Shown piece by piece: positions 40,451 to 48,990 of a DNA stretch of 64,000 nt. Position 1 is the first letter of the stretch; the number at the start of each line of letters is the position of its first letter. Source of the DNA: an uncultured Latescibacterota bacterium. Lineage in GTDB: Bacteria > Latescibacterota > UBA2968. Where the stretch lies: assembly GCA_958295785.1 (NCBI GenBank), contig OY282377.1, forward strand, positions 3,660,896 to 3,724,895. The letters are read 5' to 3'. Position numbers and translations under genes: made by a program. The notes beneath the pieces are model-generated. The model saw only the letters and a program-made list of their open reading frames with translations. It searched no databases and was not told the DNA's origin.

Positions 40451-42785
40451 CGTTTCTCTCCTGCATGAGTTTCCAGAGTTTTTCGGGCCGCAGGGGCAGG
40501 TCGATGTGCCGCACGCCAAAGGGTTTCAGCGCGTCGATGACCGCATTGGCGATAGCGGGGGTGGAACCGATGGTGCCCGCTTCGCCCACGCCTTTGACGC
40601 CCATGGGATTGACCGGCGACGGCGTGACCGTATTGCCCAGTTCAAAACGCGGGAAATTGTGCGCCTTGGGCAAGGCGTAGTCCATGAATGACCCGGTGAG
40701 CATCTGCCCGCTTTCGTCGTAGATGGCTTCTTCGTAAAGGGCTTGCCCCACGCCTTGGGCAATGCCGCCGTGGACCTGGCCTTCAACAATGAGCGGGTTG
40801 ATGATGTTGCCACAATCGTCAACCGCGATGTAGCGTTGCAGTTCAACTTCGCCGGTATCGGCATCCACCTCGACCACGGCGATGTGCGTGCCAAAGGGAT
40901 AGGTAAAGTTTGGCGGTTCAAAAAAGTGCGATTCGGCAAGGCCGGGCTCTGTTTCGGGCGGAAGGCCGACCCCGACGTGTGCCACCTGTGCGATTTCGGC
41001 CAGGGTGAGACCCGATTCGGGCGCGCCTTGAACGCAGTATTTGTCGTCTTCGAGCACGATGTCTTGCGGGTTGCTCTCCATGAGGTGCGCGGCAATTTTG
41101 ATGACTTTGTCTTTGATTTTGCCCATCGCGTGAACCATGGCCGTGCCGCCCACAGCGGTTGCGCGGCTACCAAATGTGCCAATGCCGTATTGCACGGCAT
41201 CGGTGTCGCCGTGGATGATGCGAATATCCGCGAGGCCGACGCCCAAGCCATCGGCAACGAGTTGGGCAAAGGTGGTTTCCTGCCCCTGCCCGTGAGGCGA
41301 CACGCCGGTGAGCACCGTCACTTTGCCGGTGGGATCCACGCGCACTGTGCTGCTTTCCCAACCGCCGGCCGGCATGGCAGCCGAAGGCCCCATGCCGCAG
41401 ATTTCCACGTACGTGGAAAATCCAATGCCGAGGTACCGGCCCTGGTCGCGCAGTTCGGCCTGTTGCCAGCGCAAGGCGTCGTAGTCGGCCATTTCGACCG
41501 CGCGGTCAAGGGCCGCGGTGTAGTCGCCGCTGTCGTACGCCAAGGCGGTTCCGGTTTCGTGGGGAAAGGCGTCTGTGCCAATGAAATTTTTGCGCCGCAC
41601 ATCGAGGGGGTCAAGGCCGAGATCGTGCGCTGCGATGTCGATCATGCGTTCGATGAGGTACGTGGCTTCGGGGCGCCCGGCGCCGCGATACGCGTCGGTC
41701 GCCATTTTGTTCGTGAAAGCGGCTTTGAGGTCCATCTGCACGTTTTGAAAGGTGTACGAGCCGCACAACATCAACCCCGTGAGCGTGGGAATGGCCGGGG
41801 TGAGCAGTTGGTAATACGCCCCCACATCCGCCGTGACCGCGTATTTGAGGCCGAGGATCGCGCCGTCGTTTTTTACCGCGAGTTCGACCACCCCGGTCTG
41901 GTCGCGCCCGTGAATGGTGTGCAAAAAGTTTTCGCGCCGGCCCTCAATCCATTTGACGGGTTGCCCGAGGGTTTTTGCCATGTGCCCGAGCAGGGCTTCT
42001 TCTGCGTACACGTTGAGTTTGCATCCAAACCCGCCGCCCACTTCCGGGGCGATAACGCGCACATGGTTTTCGGCCATGTCGAGCATGATGGACAATTGCG
42101 TACGCAAGAGGTGGGGAATTTGCGTGGATGACCAGATGGTGAGTTGGTCTTTGCCGCGCATATACTCGGCGAGCACCCCGCGCGTTTCCATTGGGTTGGG
42201 CACGAGGCGTTGGTGCTCGATGCGCTGGCTGACGATGTGATCGGCTTCGGCAAATGCCGCGTCGATGTCGCCCCCGGCAATTTGCCACGTAAAAGCCATG
42301 TTGTCGTCCCAATCTTCGTGGAGAACGGGCGCGCCGTCGGCAAATGCCGCGTCTGCGGAGTTGACGGCATCGAGGGGATCGTAATCGACTTCGATGAGAT
42401 CGAGGGCGTCTCGGGCGATGTACGCGCTGGTCGCGGCGACTGCGGCGATGGGTTCGCCCACAAAGCGCGCTTTGTCAATGGCGAGCACCGGATGGTGGGG
42501 CACTTTGATGCCGGGAAAGCCCTCGGGGTCGGTCGCCGCGCAGGGAATCCCGCCAATGGTGTCTTTGATGTCGCTGCCGGTGACGACGGCTTTGACGCCG
42601 GGCAAATTTTGAGCCGCATCTGTGTCGATAGCGCCGATGCGCGCATGGGAATATGGGCTTCGCAGGATCGCCACATGCAAGGTGTTGGGCAATTTAATGT
42701 CATCGACATAGTGGGCGAGGCCCTGGATCAATCGGGGGTCTTCGCGGCGTTTGATGCGCGCGCCAACGGTTTTGCTAACGGGCAT
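40437..42785 (-). CDS. coxL: Molybdopterin-binding large subunit, form II CO dehydrogenase-like
   Basis: Catalytic 782-residue subunit of an aerobic molybdenum hydroxylase. Starts SKTVGARIKRREDPRLIQG; substrate/Moco motifs include GGGFGCKLNVY, and AYRGAGR near residue 363, the form II signature, not the AYxCSFR loop of true (form I) CO dehydrogenases. Later GQGQETTFAQLVADGLG and a final VGEAGTIGSTPAIANAV with the Glu base. Form II enzymes oxidise CO poorly or act on purines, aldehydes or aromatic N-heterocycles, so the substrate is open. Operon order coxS-coxL-coxM-coxG on this strand. Confidence 0.93.
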   Translation of the reverse strand: MPVSKTVGARIKRREDPRLIQGLAHYVDDIKLPNTLHVAILRSPYSHARIGAIDTDAAQNLPGVKAVVTGSDIKDTIGGIPCAATDPEGFPGIKVPHHPVLAIDKARFVGEPIAAVAATSAYIARDALDLIEVDYDPLDAVNSADAAFADGAPVLHEDWDDNMAFTWQIAGGDIDAAFAEADHIVSQRIEHQRLVPNPMETRGVLAEYMRGKDQLTIWSSTQIPHLLRTQLSIMLDMAENHVRVIAPEVGGGFGCKLNVYAEEALLGHMAKTLGQPVKWIEGRRENFLHTIHGRDQTGVVELAVKNDGAILGLKYAVTADVGAYYQLLTPAIPTLTGLMLCGSYTFQNVQMDLKAAFTNKMATDAYRGAGRPEATYLIERMIDIAAHDLGLDPLDVRRKNFIGTDAFPHETGTALAYDSGDYTAALDRAVEMADYDALRWQQAELRDQGRYLGIGFSTYVEICGMGPSAAMPAGGWESSTVRVDPTGKVTVLTGVSPHGQGQETTFAQLVADGLGVGLADIRIIHGDTDAVQYGIGTFGSRATAVGGTAMVHAMGKIKDKVIKIAAHLMESNPQDIVLEDDKYCVQGAPESGLTLAEIAQVAHVGVGLPPETEPGLAESHFFEPPNFTYPFGTHIAVVEVDADTGEVELQRYIAVDDCGNIINPLIVEGQVHGGIAQGVGQALYEEAIYDESGQMLTGSFMDYALPKAHNFPRFELGNTVTPSPVNPMGVKGVGEAGTIGSTPAIANAVIDALKPFGVRHIDLPLRPEKLWKLMQERNDDSL

Positions 42786-42797
42786 GGGTGGCCTCCT

Positions 42798-43262
42798 CTA
42801 TGCGGTCATTTTCGCTGCGGCGTATTGAACCGCATCGACAATGTGTTGATAGCCAGTGCAGCGGCAAAGATTGCCTTCGATACCGCGTCTAATATCGGCT
42901 TCGCTGGGTTTGGGATGGCGTTCCAAAAGCTGGTGCGCGGCAATAATCATGCCCGGCGTGCAAAAACCGCATTGCAAGCCGTGGCATTCCCAGAAGCCCT
43001 CCTGAATGGGGTGCAATTCGCCGTTTTGAGCCAACCCCTCAATGGTGGTGATGTCGGCACCGTGGGCCTGCACGGCCAGAACTGTACACGCTTTGACAGC
43101 CTCGCCGTTGAGCATCACACTGCACGCGCCGCACAAACTGGTCTCGCAACCTACATGGGTACCGGTCAGCCCGACGACTTCGCGCAAGAAGTGGACGAGC
43201 AACATCCGGGGTTCGACCTCATGGCTTTGATGCTCCCCGTTAATGGTGACTTCAATTTTCAC
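42798..43262 (-). CDS. coxS: Molybdenum hydroxylase [2Fe-2S] small subunit
   Basis: A 154-residue iron-sulfur subunit. Plant-type ferredoxin cluster: [20 protein letters not shown] with a fourth Cys in VKACTV; second cluster: CGFCTPGMI and [15 protein letters not shown] start at 43262 with AAAGGAGG 7 bases upstream is preferred over an upstream ATG that lies within the promoter. First gene of the cox-like operon, 12 bases before coxL. Confidence 0.95.
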   Translation of the reverse strand: MKIEVTINGEHQSHEVEPRMLLVHFLREVVGLTGTHVGCETSLCGACSVMLNGEAVKACTVLAVQAHGADITTIEGLAQNGELHPIQEGFWECHGLQCGFCTPGMIIAAHQLLERHPKPSEADIRRGIEGNLCRCTGYQHIVDAVQYAAAKMTA

Positions 43263-43285
43263 GAGCGCGCCTCCTTTGTGAGAGG

Positions 43286-43314
43286 AATACATGAACACCT
43301 CTTTGTTATGTCAA
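43286..43314 (-). promoter_or_regulatory. Promoter of the cox-like operon
   Basis: Minus strand: TTGACA (43309-43314), 17-base spacer, TGTATT (43286-43291). The transcript would start only about 10 bases before the coxS Shine-Dalgarno. Confidence 0.6.
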
Positions 43315-43376
43315 GATATGGCGCGTAAAAACGAGATGCAAATGGTTTCTCGCAGGTGTTAGATTATTTTATTTTT

Positions 43377-46300
43377 TTAGTTGGAATTGACGGTTCGGCC
43401 ATAAACACTGGCAAAGGTGAGAAAGTCGGAAACGCCGACCGTGCCATCGCCGTCAAAATCAAAAGTGGAATCGGAGGTTTGAAAGGCGCGGACAAAGGCC
43501 AGAAAATCCGGGAAGTCAATAACGCCACTGCCATCCGCGTCGGCGCGGGCGAGAAGGGTTGTATCCGCGAGGGTCGTCTGCCCAAGGGGCGTGCCGGTCG
43601 CATCGGAGGCGTTGAGAATGGTCAGCGCGTACGGGGCGGGCAAGCGCGTTGCAAAAGCCAGAACCGCTCGGGTATTTTGGCGATCCAAAATCACGGACGT
43701 GGGTTGGCCCACCCCCGCGAGCGAATAGGCCGAGGGCTTGGCCGCATCCGCGCTCATGGCTTCGGAAAAGAAAATCTCGATCTGATTGTCCGAAGGGGTT
43801 TCATAACGCACCACTTTGGGCCGCGCATTGGGGACGAGCGACACGATGCCCGAGCGCAACTCGGTTGCGGCAAGGGCGACGATCTGATAGCGATAGGTCT
43901 CGCCTTCGGTGAGCAAAGCGTCGATATACGCGGTGCGGTCATCGATTTCATCGAAATAGGCCAGCGCGCCTTCTCGTCCCACAGCGCGATAGATCTGGTA
44001 GGCAGACGCATCGGGCACGGGCATCCAGTTGATCTCAACGCGGGTTGGGCCAAGGGCGCGTGCGCGGATGATCTGCGGCGAGGCAAGGGACGGGGGTTCA
44101 TCGCGTTCGACAATGCGAACCGCGCCATCGAAATTGAAGAGCACCTCGTTGCGAGAATTTTTGTTCAAATCCGCGATGAGCGGGCGATAGGTCAAATCGA
44201 CGGGCGTGTGCCAGAACGGGCGGTAGCGATTGGGCGCGTCTGCGCGAAAAGCGTAGAGATCCGGGCGCGTGCAGACCAGGAGATCGGGCCGCCCATCGCC
44301 ATCGGCATCCCCGGCGGAAATCCCCGTGCCCGCGGTCGCCGCGCCGTTGATCCGAATCGCCCATTCGCGCGCAAAGGTATCGGCACTCGCGCTGTAAATC
44401 TCCAATTCCCAAAAGCCATTGAAGGGATTATTGGCATCTTCATAAGCGCGGGCAACGGCAAATTCGATAGCCCCGTCGCCGTCCAAATCCACGCCGCCGC
44501 CGATCCATTGCGCGTCTCCCTGTCCGTGCGAAACCCAGGTGGAATGATAGCTGCCCGCGCGGTATTCGTACATCCACAGATCGCCATCCGCATCGCCCGC
44601 GAGAATTTCCCGGTGTCCGTTGTTGTCAAAATCCGAGACGACAAAGCGCGTGCCGAGCGCGCCTGTGCCCCGCGAGGGATCGGGCAGAAAATCATCGCGG
44701 ATTGTGCCGCCGCCAGAGCGAATAACGCGGATGCCGCGCCGCAGATCCGCACTGGCGACGATATCGGGGGTGCCGTCGCCATCCACATCGGCAAACTGCC
44801 CGCCCCAAAGGTCGCTCCATCGTTCTAAGCGCGTGGGATAGGGATTGGAGTCCGTGCCCGTAAAGAGCATCAGACCCGGCGGAAAAGGCCCGCCCAATAA
44901 GTCGGCGCGTCCATCGTTGTTGAAGTCGCCAATTGACCGAGGCGTAAAATGTTCATCGCTTTGAAATGCTTTGGAAAATGTGCCGTCCACGTCCAATTCG
45001 TAAATGTGTACGGGGCCCAATGGCACCTCTCTGACGTAGGGCATCAGCGCGATTTCGAGGTTGCCATCGCGGTCAAAATCAGAGGCGCGGTCGGGCAAAT
45101 AACCGTCGGGCAAGGTGCCGATTTCCGAAAAGCCATTTTGCGGCACGCGAAAAGGGACGTAATCAAACGCGCGTGCGGGTTCGGTGGTGCGGGCGCCGTT
45201 TTCACCCTCGGCGAGGATGTGAAATGTCACCGCGCCTGCCGGCAAGGTGTGGGGCAAAACGACGCGATGGGTGGTTTGCACGAGGCCCGTGTAGATCGTA
45301 TCGAAATCCGCGGCAACGCGATAGGCCATGCCCCCGTGTGCGCGTTGGTCCGTTTCATAGCGGCATTCAAAAACCCGTCGGTCGGCCTCCAACACGTCTC
45401 CGCAAACGAGATTTGCAATCGCGGGGCCGGTTTTCTGAATCGCCACGCGCACGCGGTCTTCGATGACTCCGCCGCCTGACAAATCCGCTTCGAGGCGCAA
45501 GACAGCGGCGGTATCTGCGATGTTCGACACGTCCCAGGCGTGGTGGATGGACTCGGCGGGCGAACCCGATGCGAGGCGCGTCCAGTTTCGCGGATCGCGC
45601 CCCAAGCCATAAGACAGGCGATAGCCCACCCCCTGCGCGCCCGAAACAGAAGCGCGGATATCGAACGCGGTGCCCGCTCCCTGATCGTTGTTGGGCGCGT
45701 GAATCGCAACCGTCAGCGCATCGAACGCGCCCAAGCGAGCGGCGAGGCTGTCTCCGCTCACGCGCCCGCCGCCAAAGCGATTGTCGTGCCCCGGTTGCCC
45801 GAGGTCAATGGCAGACGCGATGAGCAACCCGCGCACGGATTGGGGCGAAAGATCCGGGCGACGCGAAAGCACAAGGGCGATCAAACCGGAAATATGGGGC
45901 GCGGAAAACGAGGTGCCATTCACTCGATTATAGCTGTTGGGCCAAGTACTGAGCACATTGACGCCCGGCGCGACGAGGTCGAGCGCGGCCCCCCTGCTGC
46001 TAAAACTCGCCAGGCGGTCGGCCTTATCTGTCGCGCCTACGGCGAGGGTGGCGTGATGCGCCGCGGGATAGGACAGTGCCCCCTCCGTGTTGCCCGCAGC
46101 GGCGACGAGCACAATGCCTTGGGCATGTGCGTATTGGAGCACATCGCTCAGGATGAAGGTGCGCTCGGGCCCGCCCCAACTCATGTTGATCACCTGCGCG
46201 CCATTTTCCACGGCATAGAGAATCGCCGCCGCGAGATCGTCTTCTTCCAAAAGGCCAGGGCCTTCAAGCCGGTTCAAGCCGGCCCGCAGAGCCATAAGCC

Positions 46301-47048
46301 GCGCATCGGGCGCGATGCCCGCAATGCCCACATTGTTATCTGTCGCGGCCGCAACAATGCCCGCGACCTGTGTTCCGTGCGGCGATTCACCGCGGGGGTC
46401 GTTGTCGCGGTCGAGGTAATCGCCCATGCCCGGCACCCCGGGCGCGTGGGTAAAATCCCAGCCTCTGATGTCGTCGATATACCCGTTGCCATCGTCGTCA
46501 ACCCCCGGCGCGCCGCGCACTTCTGCATCGTTTTTCCAGATATTGTCGCGGAGGTCTTCGTGGTCGTAATCCACGCCGGTATCGATGATCGCGACGACGA
46601 TTTGTTTTTTTGAGGGGCCGAGGGATCGATGTAGCCTCTCCCAACCCAGGGTTCGCAGGCTGTATTGATCGTCGTAGCGCGGGTCGTTGGATTGGTGCGT
46701 AAACAGATAATTGGGCTGGGCATAAACCACATCGGGCCGCGCTGCGTAATCGGCTGCGGCGGCTGCCGGATCGCCCGACAAGTGAACGCGATATACGGAC
46801 ATCAGGGGATGGGGATACGCTGCTTTGGCACTGCGCGGCGCGAACAGGGGTTCGATACCGGTCACGCCGTGTTGGTCAGACATAAATGGGGCCAGTGCCG
46901 GCTTCGCGTTGCGGAACTTGACGAGAATTTGGCCGGGGGAATAATCGGGTTGCGCGTGTGCGAGGTGGGAAAGACAAAGTGCAAAGGTGCAGAGTGCAAC
47001 GCGCCAACAGGTGCGAAAGTGCGAAAGTGTGTAGCGTGTGAAAGTCAA
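43377..47048 (-). CDS. Secreted subtilisin-like (S8) protease with FG-GAP repeats and dockerin-like end
   Basis: A 1223-residue exoprotein. Signal peptide CWRVALCTFALCLSHLAHA; propeptide-like region; S8 domain with D156 (AIIDTGVDYDH), H224 (SPHGTQVAG), N320 and S380 (NGTSFSAPHISG). Then beta domains, an FG-GAP/VCBS propeller-like region (about 650-960: DFDRDGNLEIALMPY, DFNNDGRADLLGGPF, DVDGDGTPDIVASAD, DADGDGRPDLLVC), a fibronectin III-like domain (ALGPTRVEINWMPVPDASAY), and at the end two Ca-binding loops, DADGSGVIDFPDFLAF and DFDGDGTVGVSDFLTF, as in dockerins. The only start seen is a TTG at 47048 without a clear Shine-Dalgarno. Probably degrades external protein and docks or folds with calcium. 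Confidence 0.9.
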   Translation of the reverse strand: MTFTRYTLSHFRTCWRVALCTFALCLSHLAHAQPDYSPGQILVKFRNAKPALAPFMSDQHGVTGIEPLFAPRSAKAAYPHPLMSVYRVHLSGDPAAAAADYAARPDVVYAQPNYLFTHQSNDPRYDDQYSLRTLGWERLHRSLGPSKKQIVVAIIDTGVDYDHEDLRDNIWKNDAEVRGAPGVDDDGNGYIDDIRGWDFTHAPGVPGMGDYLDRDNDPRGESPHGTQVAGIVAAATDNNVGIAGIAPDARLMALRAGLNRLEGPGLLEEDDLAAAILYAVENGAQVINMSWGGPERTFILSDVLQYAHAQGIVLVAAAGNTEGALSYPAAHHATLAVGATDKADRLASFSSRGAALDLVAPGVNVLSTWPNSYNRVNGTSFSAPHISGLIALVLSRRPDLSPQSVRGLLIASAIDLGQPGHDNRFGGGRVSGDSLAARLGAFDALTVAIHAPNNDQGAGTAFDIRASVSGAQGVGYRLSYGLGRDPRNWTRLASGSPAESIHHAWDVSNIADTAAVLRLEADLSGGGVIEDRVRVAIQKTGPAIANLVCGDVLEADRRVFECRYETDQRAHGGMAYRVAADFDTIYTGLVQTTHRVVLPHTLPAGAVTFHILAEGENGARTTEPARAFDYVPFRVPQNGFSEIGTLPDGYLPDRASDFDRDGNLEIALMPYVREVPLGPVHIYELDVDGTFSKAFQSDEHFTPRSIGDFNNDGRADLLGGPFPPGLMLFTGTDSNPYPTRLERWSDLWGGQFADVDGDGTPDIVASADLRRGIRVIRSGGGTIRDDFLPDPSRGTGALGTRFVVSDFDNNGHREILAGDADGDLWMYEYRAGSYHSTWVSHGQGDAQWIGGGVDLDGDGAIEFAVARAYEDANNPFNGFWELEIYSASADTFAREWAIRINGAATAGTGISAGDADGDGRPDLLVCTRPDLYAFRADAPNRYRPFWHTPVDLTYRPLIADLNKNSRNEVLFNFDGAVRIVERDEPPSLASPQIIRARALGPTRVEINWMPVPDASAYQIYRAVGREGALAYFDEIDDRTAYIDALLTEGETYRYQIVALAATELRSGIVSLVPNARPKVVRYETPSDNQIEIFFSEAMSADAAKPSAYSLAGVGQPTSVILDRQNTRAVLAFATRLPAPYALTILNASDATGTPLGQTTLADTTLLARADADGSGVIDFPDFLAFVRAFQTSDSTFDFDGDGTVGVSDFLTFASVYGRTVNSN

Positions 47049-47148
47049 AACGGAAATCCAGTGGTTAGTGGTTAGTGGTCAGTGCCCATCAGTCGTAGGG
47101 ATAGAATCCCGTGCCTGTCCTCGTAGCGGGGGACTGATAGCCGATAGC

Positions 47149-47482
47149 TAATACTAAATTGATTTTATGTTGGCCTGATGTGATGCGATATGTTGCCAGC
47201 AAGCGATCCCCTTGACCTTACGCAGTCATTCAAAGAAGCCATTGCAAAAATGCCATCCCAAAAGACCATCAGACAAAACCGTCGCGCACAGCGCGCAAGT
47301 CCATCTCGCAACCCACATCCATCTTGCAACCCACTTGGCAGGCCAACGCATGTCGTTCTGTTACAAAAGCGATTTGCGCTGTGCCAGTCCCTCGGCGTTT
47401 GAGAGCGGCATTTTTGAACTGCTAGGGCAGTTGTACCCCGCTCGCTTCCTTTTTTTTGCTGTTGAAAAAAAGTAGGTCGCCG
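47149..47482 (+). repeat. 330-bp dispersed repeat, copy 1
   Basis: Starts TAATACTAAATTGATTTTAT and ends near GAAAAAAAGTAGGTCGCCG. A second copy lies at 60463-60775. Both keep an open frame with PLAGQRMSFCYKSDL-like residues (LAGQRMSFCYKSDLRCASPS). This copy has an extra piece with CTGCTAGGGCAGTTGTAC near 47418. 47483-47649 shows no gene. Confidence 0.85.
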
Positions 47483-47649
47483 CACGCCGTAGGCACAGGC
47501 GTAGCCAACGCATTGAAAGCAACAAACGACGCTTGAGAACCAAACGCTTGAGACGAGCAACGCATGATCCCTACGTAACTTCTGTTCCTTATTCCTCCCT
47601 GATGGGAGGCAAGATACGGACAACTTAAAAGCAAATTGGTATAAAAGGA

Positions 47650-48804
47650 TCACCGATCCGTTTCAGAAGGCAAAAGCGCGACCAGCAGCGCGGCGGGGAT
47701 GAGTAAGAGCGATACGGCGGTGAGGGCAACAGATGTGGAGAACCATTCGGCGAGGCGGCCCACAACCAGCATGGCAAGGCCCGCCATGCTCCAGGAAAAA
47801 CCCATCATCAACCCGGTCGCCGTGCCCGTGTTCTGTGGCAGGGCGCGTTGGGCGAGGGAGATGTTCGTAGTGATGCCGAGGTCGAACAAAAACCCAGCCA
47901 CAAAGAACGCGATGAGAGATAGGTAGCCGTCCGTGAGACAAAACCCCATGTGAAAAATTGCGGATGTCGCGCATGAAAAGGCCAAGAGTTTGCGCTGAGA
48001 CATGCGGTCTGCCAGATAGCCGCCCGCGAGGCGGCCCAAGGTGCTGGCGAGCAAATACCCGGCGAATACCCAGCCAATTTTGACCGTGGACCAGCCGCGA
48101 GACGCGCCCAAAATAGCCGTAAAACTGACAAAACCCGTGTGGATAATGGAGCGCGACACGCTGATGGCAAAAAGCGTCCACAGGGCGCGGGTTTTGGACA
48201 GGATGGAAAAGTCAATTTTGCCAGCGGTTGTGCGGCGTTCATCGCACGGGATTTTTCGCGCCTGCCACAGGACCAATGGCACGAGAATGAAAACCGGGAT
48301 GCCGATGAGCCACAGGTATTGAATGCCGTATTGCTCGACGATTTGCGTGCCGGCAAGGGCTGCGATTGTCATGCCCAGGGTGCCGCCCGTGAGAAAAATC
48401 GCCATTGCCAGATTCTCGCGGCAAGGGTTCAACGCCGTGACCAAGCCGCCGGCAGTGGGATGAAAGAGAGAAGACCCAAAAGAGGCGAAGATAAGAAAAA
48501 CAGCGAGGATATAAGCACTGGGAGAAAAGCCGATGCAAGAGACAAAAACCCCGGTGACAAAAAGCCCCAGCGCGACGAGCACCATGCGGTCGCGCCCATC
48601 GCTGAAATAGCCCATGAAGGGCTGTGGAACAGAGCCGCAAAAGACAATGACCGTGGGCAAATAGGCAAACTGGGCCACCGTGAGATTGAAATGCCCCTGA
48701 AAAAACGCCCACAATGGCGGCGTGAGGGTCATGTAAAAATCCAACGCCATGTGCGCGGCGGTAACGTAAAAAACCGGGCGAAGCGATGTGCGGGTGGTAG
48801 GCAT
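47650..48804 (-). CDS. MFS transporter, Fsr (fosmidomycin-resistance)-like
   Basis: A 384-residue inner-membrane transporter with about 12 hydrophobic helices. MFS loop motif: GYFSDGRDRMVLVALG between helices 2 and 3, and GRLAGGYLADRMSQRKLLAF in the second half. AAHMALDFYMTLTPPLWAFF and FGSSLFHPTAGGLV resemble the Fsr branch, which exports fosmidomycin and similar compounds; substrate here unproven. ATG at 48804 (MPTTRTS) is the first residue after a repeat-derived in-frame extension; there is no good Shine-Dalgarno. Its 5' flank is entirely repeats. Confidence 0.88.
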   Translation of the reverse strand: MPTTRTSLRPVFYVTAAHMALDFYMTLTPPLWAFFQGHFNLTVAQFAYLPTVIVFCGSVPQPFMGYFSDGRDRMVLVALGLFVTGVFVSCIGFSPSAYILAVFLIFASFGSSLFHPTAGGLVTALNPCRENLAMAIFLTGGTLGMTIAALAGTQIVEQYGIQYLWLIGIPVFILVPLVLWQARKIPCDERRTTAGKIDFSILSKTRALWTLFAISVSRSIIHTGFVSFTAILGASRGWSTVKIGWVFAGYLLASTLGRLAGGYLADRMSQRKLLAFSCATSAIFHMGFCLTDGYLSLIAFFVAGFLFDLGITTNISLAQRALPQNTGTATGLMMGFSWSMAGLAMLVVGRLAEWFSTSVALTAVSLLLIPAALLVALLPSETDR

Positions 48805-48838
48805 AGTGCAAGACGTGAGAGGTAAGAAGGGAGACGTA

Positions 48839-48990
48839 TCCGCAGATGAATCGTAGGGGCGATGCCCCTGTGCTCGCCCAAAGATACAAGGAGGACCTGG
48901 GGTCACACCCCTACATCTTTGCCTTTCATCTGCGTCATTTGCGGATGGTATCCATCGGTGTTCATCGGTGTTCATCCGCGGTTGCTTTTC
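48839..48990. repeat. Dispersed repeat between MFS gene and recQ, overlapping recQ 3' end
   Basis: GTAGGGGCGATGCCCCTGTG then CTCGCCCAAAGATACAAGGA, a CATCTGCGTCATTTGCGGAT unit and a GGTGTTCATCGGTGTTCATC unit. The last 15 codons or so of recQ (ERRKATADEHR) fall inside it. Confidence 0.8.
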
